Below are positions 61,202-64,000 of a stretch of DNA of 64,000 nt, one piece after another. Made by a program: the position numbers and the translations under genes. The stretch's first letter is position 1, and each line of letters opens with the position of its first letter. The DNA comes from Microbacterium enclense (lineage in GTDB: Bacteria; Actinomycetota; Actinomycetes; Actinomycetales; Microbacteriaceae). The notes under the pieces were generated by a model that saw nothing but the letters and a program-made list of their open reading frames with translations, was not told the origin of the DNA and ran no database searches. Where the stretch lies: assembly GCF_001456955.1 (NCBI RefSeq), contig NZ_KQ758467.1, positions 685,333 to 749,332 of the forward strand. Direction: 5' to 3'.

Positions 61202-62031
61202 AGCGCGCCGATCACGCGGGCCAGCAGGTCCGAGATGACGGGTTCGGCGTCACGCCCGGCCTCGAGCACCTCCGCGTGGCTGAGCGGGGTCTGCTGGATG
61301 CCGGCGGCCAGGTTCGTGATGAGTGAGAAGCCGAGGATCTCCATGCCCGCCTGCCGCGCGGCGATCGCCTCGAGGGCGGTCGACATGCCGACGATGTGCC
61401 CGCCGATGGTCTTGGCCATCTGCACCTCGGCCGGGGTCTCGTAGTGCGGGCCGCGGAACTGGCAGTACACGCCCTCGTCGAGCGACGGGTCGATTCCGCG
61501 CGCGATCTCGCGCAGCCGTGACGAGTACAGGTCGGTGAGGTCGACGAACGTCGCGCCCTCGAGCGGGGAGTCGGCGGTGAGGTTGATGTGGTCGCTGATG
61601 AGCACGGGCTGTCCGGGCTTCCAGCTCTCACGGATGCCGCCGGCACCGTTGGTGAGGATCATGGTGGTGGCGCCCGTGGCCGCCGCGGTGCGCACGCTGT
61701 GCACGACTCGCCGCACGCCGTGACCCTCGTAGTAGTGCGTGCGCGCGCCGATGACGAGCACGTTCTTGCCGCCCGGGGTGCGGACGCTGCGGAGCGTGCC
61801 GACGTGCCCCTCGAGAGCGGGCTTCGAGAAGCCGGTGACCTCGGTGGCGGGGAACGACGCCGTCTCGTCGCCGATGAGTTCGGCGGCTCGCCCCCAGCCC
61901 GACCCGAGGGTCACGGCGATGTCGTGGTGCGCGACGCCCGAGAGACGCGCGATGTCGGCCGCTGCCGCCGCGGCGACCTCGAACGGGTCGACCGCCGGGT
62001 CGTCGAGCGGGTGTGAAGTGCTGTTGGACAT
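61198..62031 (-). CDS. punA: purine nucleoside phosphorylase
   Basis: The 277-residue trimeric-type PNP (PNP/MTAP family) cleaves inosine and guanosine to base and ribose 1-phosphate. It shows AVTLGSGWGRAAELIG (phosphate site), RTHYYEGHGVRRVVHSVR, MILTNGAGGIRESWKPGQPVLISDHINLT, and CQFRGPHYETPAEVQMAKTIGGHIVGMST with the purine-contacting Glu. It completes the purine branch fed by the nucleoside transporter and add. The mutase gene follows with an overlapping start. Confidence 0.95.
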   Translation of the reverse strand: MSNSTSHPLDDPAVDPFEVAAAAAADIARLSGVAHHDIAVTLGSGWGRAAELIGDETASFPATEVTGFSKPALEGHVGTLRSVRTPGGKNVLVIGARTHYYEGHGVRRVVHSVRTAAATGATTMILTNGAGGIRESWKPGQPVLISDHINLTADSPLEGATFVDLTDLYSSRLREIARGIDPSLDEGVYCQFRGPHYETPAEVQMAKTIGGHIVGMSTALEAIAARQAGMEILGFSLITNLAAGIQQTPLSHAEVLEAGRDAEPVISDLLARVIGAL

Positions 62032-62140
62032 CCCCCCACTCTAGAAAGCGCGGTGCTCGCGGGCCAGACGCCCGGCCCGCAGGGGGCGCGTGTCGCGCCG
62101 ACGCGGGGCGCGGGGCGGCTCCCCTCGCCGCGCTGACAGA

Positions 62141-63601
62141 ATGGATGCCATGGTGCAGAGCTTCGAGCGCAAGCAGTCCGTCGCGATCGTCGGCGGCGGC
62201 CCCGGCGGATACGAGGCCGCGCTGTCGGCCGCCCAGCTCGGCGCCGATGTCACGCTCGTCGAGCGGGCGGGTGTCGGCGGCTCCGCCGTCATCACCGACG
62301 TGGTGCCCTCGAAGACCCTCATCGCCACGGCCGACGCCGCCGTCGCGATCCGCAACGCCAGCAGCCTGGGCGTGCAGCTGTTCGCCAAAGACGACCGTGG
62401 CAAGCCCCTCACCCCCGAGGTGGCGATCAACCTCGCCGCCGTCAACCAGCGCCTGCTCTCGCTCGCGCGGCAGCAGTCCGACGACATGCGCGCCTCGCTC
62501 CTCGAGGCGGGCGTGCGCATCATCTCCGGTCACGGGCGCCTCGACGGCGGCGGTGCCGTCGTGGTGTCGACCGAGGCCGGCGGCACCGACTTCGACCGCA
62601 TCGAGGCCGAGACCCTCGTCGTCTCCGTCGGCGCGTCACCGCGAGAGCTGCCGTCGGCTCAGCCCGACGGGGAGCGCATCCTCACGTGGACGCAGCTCTA
62701 CAACATGAAGTCGGTGCCCTCGCACCTCATCGTCGTCGGCTCCGGCGTCACGGGCGCGGAGTTCGCCTCGGCGTACATGAATCTTGGCGCGAAGGTCACC
62801 CTCGTCTCCAGCCGCGATCAGGTGCTCCCCGGTGAAGATCAGGATGCCGCGGCCGTCCTGGAGCGCGTCTTCCAGCGCGGCGGCATGACGCTGCTCGCCA
62901 AGGCCCGCGCCGAGTCGGTCGTGAACACCGGCGACGGCGTCCTCGTCACCCTCGCCGACGGTCGCACGATCGAGGGCAGCCACTGCCTGATGGCGGTGGG
63001 CTCGATCCCCAACACCGCCGGTCTGGGCCTCGAGCAGGCGGGTGTGCAGATGACGGCATCCGGTCACATCCGCGTCAACCGCGTCGCGCGCACCTCGGTG
63101 CCGAACATCTACGCCGCGGGCGACTGCACGAACTTCTTCCCGCTGGCATCGGTCGCGTCGATGCAGGGTCGCCAGGCGATCTTCCATGCGCTGGGCGACA
63201 TCGTCATCCCGCTCGAGACCCGCCGCATCACGGCCAACATCTTCACCGCCCCCGAGATCGCCACGGTCGGCTTCAGCGAGCAGGACGTCACCGAGGGCCG
63301 CATCGCCGGCGTCGTGCGCAAGCTGCCGCTGTCGGCGAACCCGCGCGCGAAGATGCAGGGCATCACCGACGGCTTCGTCAAACTCATCGCCCGCAAGGGC
63401 AGTGGCACGGTGATGGGCGGTGTGATCGTCGGCCCGAAGGCGTCCGAGCTCATCTACCCGATCGCGATCGCCGTGGAGCGCCGCCTAACGGTCGACCAGG
63501 TCGCCCGTGTGTTCGCGGTGTACCCCTCGCTCACCTCGAGCATCACCGACGCCGCGCGCGCGATGCACATCGTCGACCGCGACGACCCCGACGAGGACTG
63601 A
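62141..63601 (+). CDS. lpdA: NAD(P)H-quinone dehydrogenase-like flavoprotein
   Basis: The 486-residue protein is of the two-dinucleotide-binding flavoprotein class. It has the FAD motif VAIVGGGPGGYEAALSAAQLG, an NAD(P) motif VVGSGVTGAEFASAYMNLG and the FAD-ribityl Asp in IYAAGDCTN. The redox-active Cys pair of lipoamide dehydrogenase is absent: the site reads GGSAVITDVVPSK. The C-terminal dimer-interface His-Glu dyad is also missing. This is the pattern of mycobacterial LpdA (Rv3303c), which reduces quinones and not lipoamide. ATG 62150 is an alternative start. A GGATGCC hairpin follows. Confidence 0.92.
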   Translation: MDAMVQSFERKQSVAIVGGGPGGYEAALSAAQLGADVTLVERAGVGGSAVITDVVPSKTLIATADAAVAIRNASSLGVQLFAKDDRGKPLTPEVAINLAAVNQRLLSLARQQSDDMRASLLEAGVRIISGHGRLDGGGAVVVSTEAGGTDFDRIEAETLVVSVGASPRELPSAQPDGERILTWTQLYNMKSVPSHLIVVGSGVTGAEFASAYMNLGAKVTLVSSRDQVLPGEDQDAAAVLERVFQRGGMTLLAKARAESVVNTGDGVLVTLADGRTIEGSHCLMAVGSIPNTAGLGLEQAGVQMTASGHIRVNRVARTSVPNIYAAGDCTNFFPLASVASMQGRQAIFHALGDIVIPLETRRITANIFTAPEIATVGFSEQDVTEGRIAGVVRKLPLSANPRAKMQGITDGFVKLIARKGSGTVMGGVIVGPKASELIYPIAIAVERRLTVDQVARVFAVYPSLTSSITDAARAMHIVDRDDPDED

Positions 63602-63606
63602 GTCCC

Positions 63607-63630
63607 CGGATGCCGGTGTCCCGGCATCCG
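63607..63630 (+). terminator. lpdA terminator built from inverted GGATGCC
   Basis: CGGATGCCGG (63607-63616) pairs perfectly with CCGGCATCCG (63621-63630) around a TGTC loop, six bases after the stop. Confidence 0.8.
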
Positions 63631-63647
63631 TTCCGCTCGTCGCGTTC

Positions 63648-63786
63648 GCGGCATTCGTGTGGCTCGTCGCTCTTCGCGGCATTCCTGTTGCGCGTCGCCG
63701 GCCGCGGCATTCGTGTTGCTCGTCGCTTTCGCGGCATTCCTGTTGGGCGTGGCCGGCCGCGGCATTCGTGCTGCTCGTTGCATGCG
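63648..63786. repeat. 28-bp tandem repeat, five copies
   Basis: GCGGCATTC(G/C)TGT recurs at 63648, 63676, 63704, 63731 and 63759, spaced 28, 28, 27 and 28 bp. Copies 1, 3 and 5 share CATTCGTG, while 2 and 4 share CATTCCTG, so a 56-bp double unit is also possible. There are no unique spacers, so it is not a CRISPR. Confidence 0.88.
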
Positions 63787-63825
63787 CTCCCGCCTCGTCG
63801 CGCCGTAGCGACCGGCTCTCCCCTC

Positions 63826-64000
63826 GAGAAACGCGACGTGCGGGGAGAAACGCGTCGTCGAGGCGTTTGCTCGTGCGGATGCCGTTTCTCGCTGCCGTCG
63901 GACCGCCGCAGGGCCGCGCTTCGCCGCGCGTGATCGTCGGGTCGCGCGTCCGAAGCCTCTGGGCGGGCCGCCGAGAAACGCCTTCTGCAGGGAGAAACGC
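63826..64000. repeat. GAGAAACGC motif array, continues past the window
   Basis: GAGAAACGC occurs at 63826, 63845, 63973 and 63992; each pair is spaced exactly 19 bp. Inverse forms GCGTTTGCTC (63863-63872) and CGTTTCTC (63883-63890) lie between the pairs. The stretch 63602-64000 holds no gene I can support. Confidence 0.75.

Noticed and set aside
62277..62320. Dihydrolipoamide dehydrogenase for a 2-oxoacid dehydrogenase complex
   Set aside because: The redox Cys pair (GGTCLNxGCIPSK in true Lpd) is replaced by GGSAVITDVVPSK and the C-terminal His-Glu dyad is missing.
63648..63786. CRISPR array
   Set aside because: The 28-bp units are directly contiguous without unique spacers and no cas gene is present.

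Overview
The window is high-GC actinobacterial DNA, most likely from a Microbacterium-like member of the Microbacteriaceae. The evidence is very GC-rich third positions, many GTG starts with 1-4 base stop/start overlaps, actinobacterial gene blocks (ribDEBAH, sdhCDAB, bmp-nup-cdd-deoA-add, lpdA, punA/pgm), class C sortase pili, and an over-represented GGATGCC heptamer. I see no rRNA, tRNA, CRISPR, phage or complete insertion sequence.

Left part (1-14.6 kb), housekeeping: an MHS-type MFS transporter, a small membrane protein, the riboflavin operon ribD-ribE-ribBA-ribH behind an FMN riboswitch, a secreted subtilisin-like protease, an Fpg/Nei DNA glycosylase, a DUF559 endonuclease-like protein bracketed by short inverted-repeat elements, trpS, exonuclease III and a YihY/BrkB membrane protein.

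Middle-left (14.7-28.1 kb): succinate dehydrogenase sdhCDAB, divergent manC, then a nucleoside uptake and salvage operon (BMP lipoprotein, ATPase, two permeases, cytidine deaminase, thymidine phosphorylase, adenosine deaminase). As I recall it, the order sdhCDAB / cdd-deoA-add / ... / pgm-punA / lpdA also exists near Rv3303c-Rv3319 of Mycobacterium tuberculosis. The roughly 31 kb between add and pgm here therefore reads as an accessory stretch placed in a conserved backbone.

Accessory stretch (28.1-59.3 kb): (i) a CitAB-like two-component system divergent from a tripartite tricarboxylate transporter tctCBA; (ii) a three-gene sortase-assembled pilus locus (class C sortase, LPITG backbone pilin, 1436-residue LPLTG adhesin); (iii) an alpha/beta hydrolase; (iv) a complete mannitol PTS with its own EI, HPr and a stand-alone EIIB, plus an MtlR-type activator; (v) a methyltransferase / PIG-L deacetylase / unknown trio; (vi) the most unusual part, a five-gene operon (51955-56625) coding for a choice-of-anchor protein, a 65-residue sorting-signal-like protein, a processive GT2 glycosyltransferase, an exosortase-like protein with Cys-Arg-His, and a UDP-GlcNAc 2-epimerase. 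It is divergent from a large LuxR-type ATPase regulator. I read it as a self-contained system that makes a surface glycan and anchors proteins in the envelope. Its promoter region shares a 9-bp motif with the pilus promoter region.

Right end (59.4-64 kb): phosphohexomutase, purine nucleoside phosphorylase, an LpdA-type flavoprotein, then an intergenic stretch with a 28-bp tandem repeat and an array of GAGAAACGC motifs running off the end.

Intergenic DNA carries several short inverted-repeat element families, and at least three terminator hairpins are built from inverted copies of GGATGCC.
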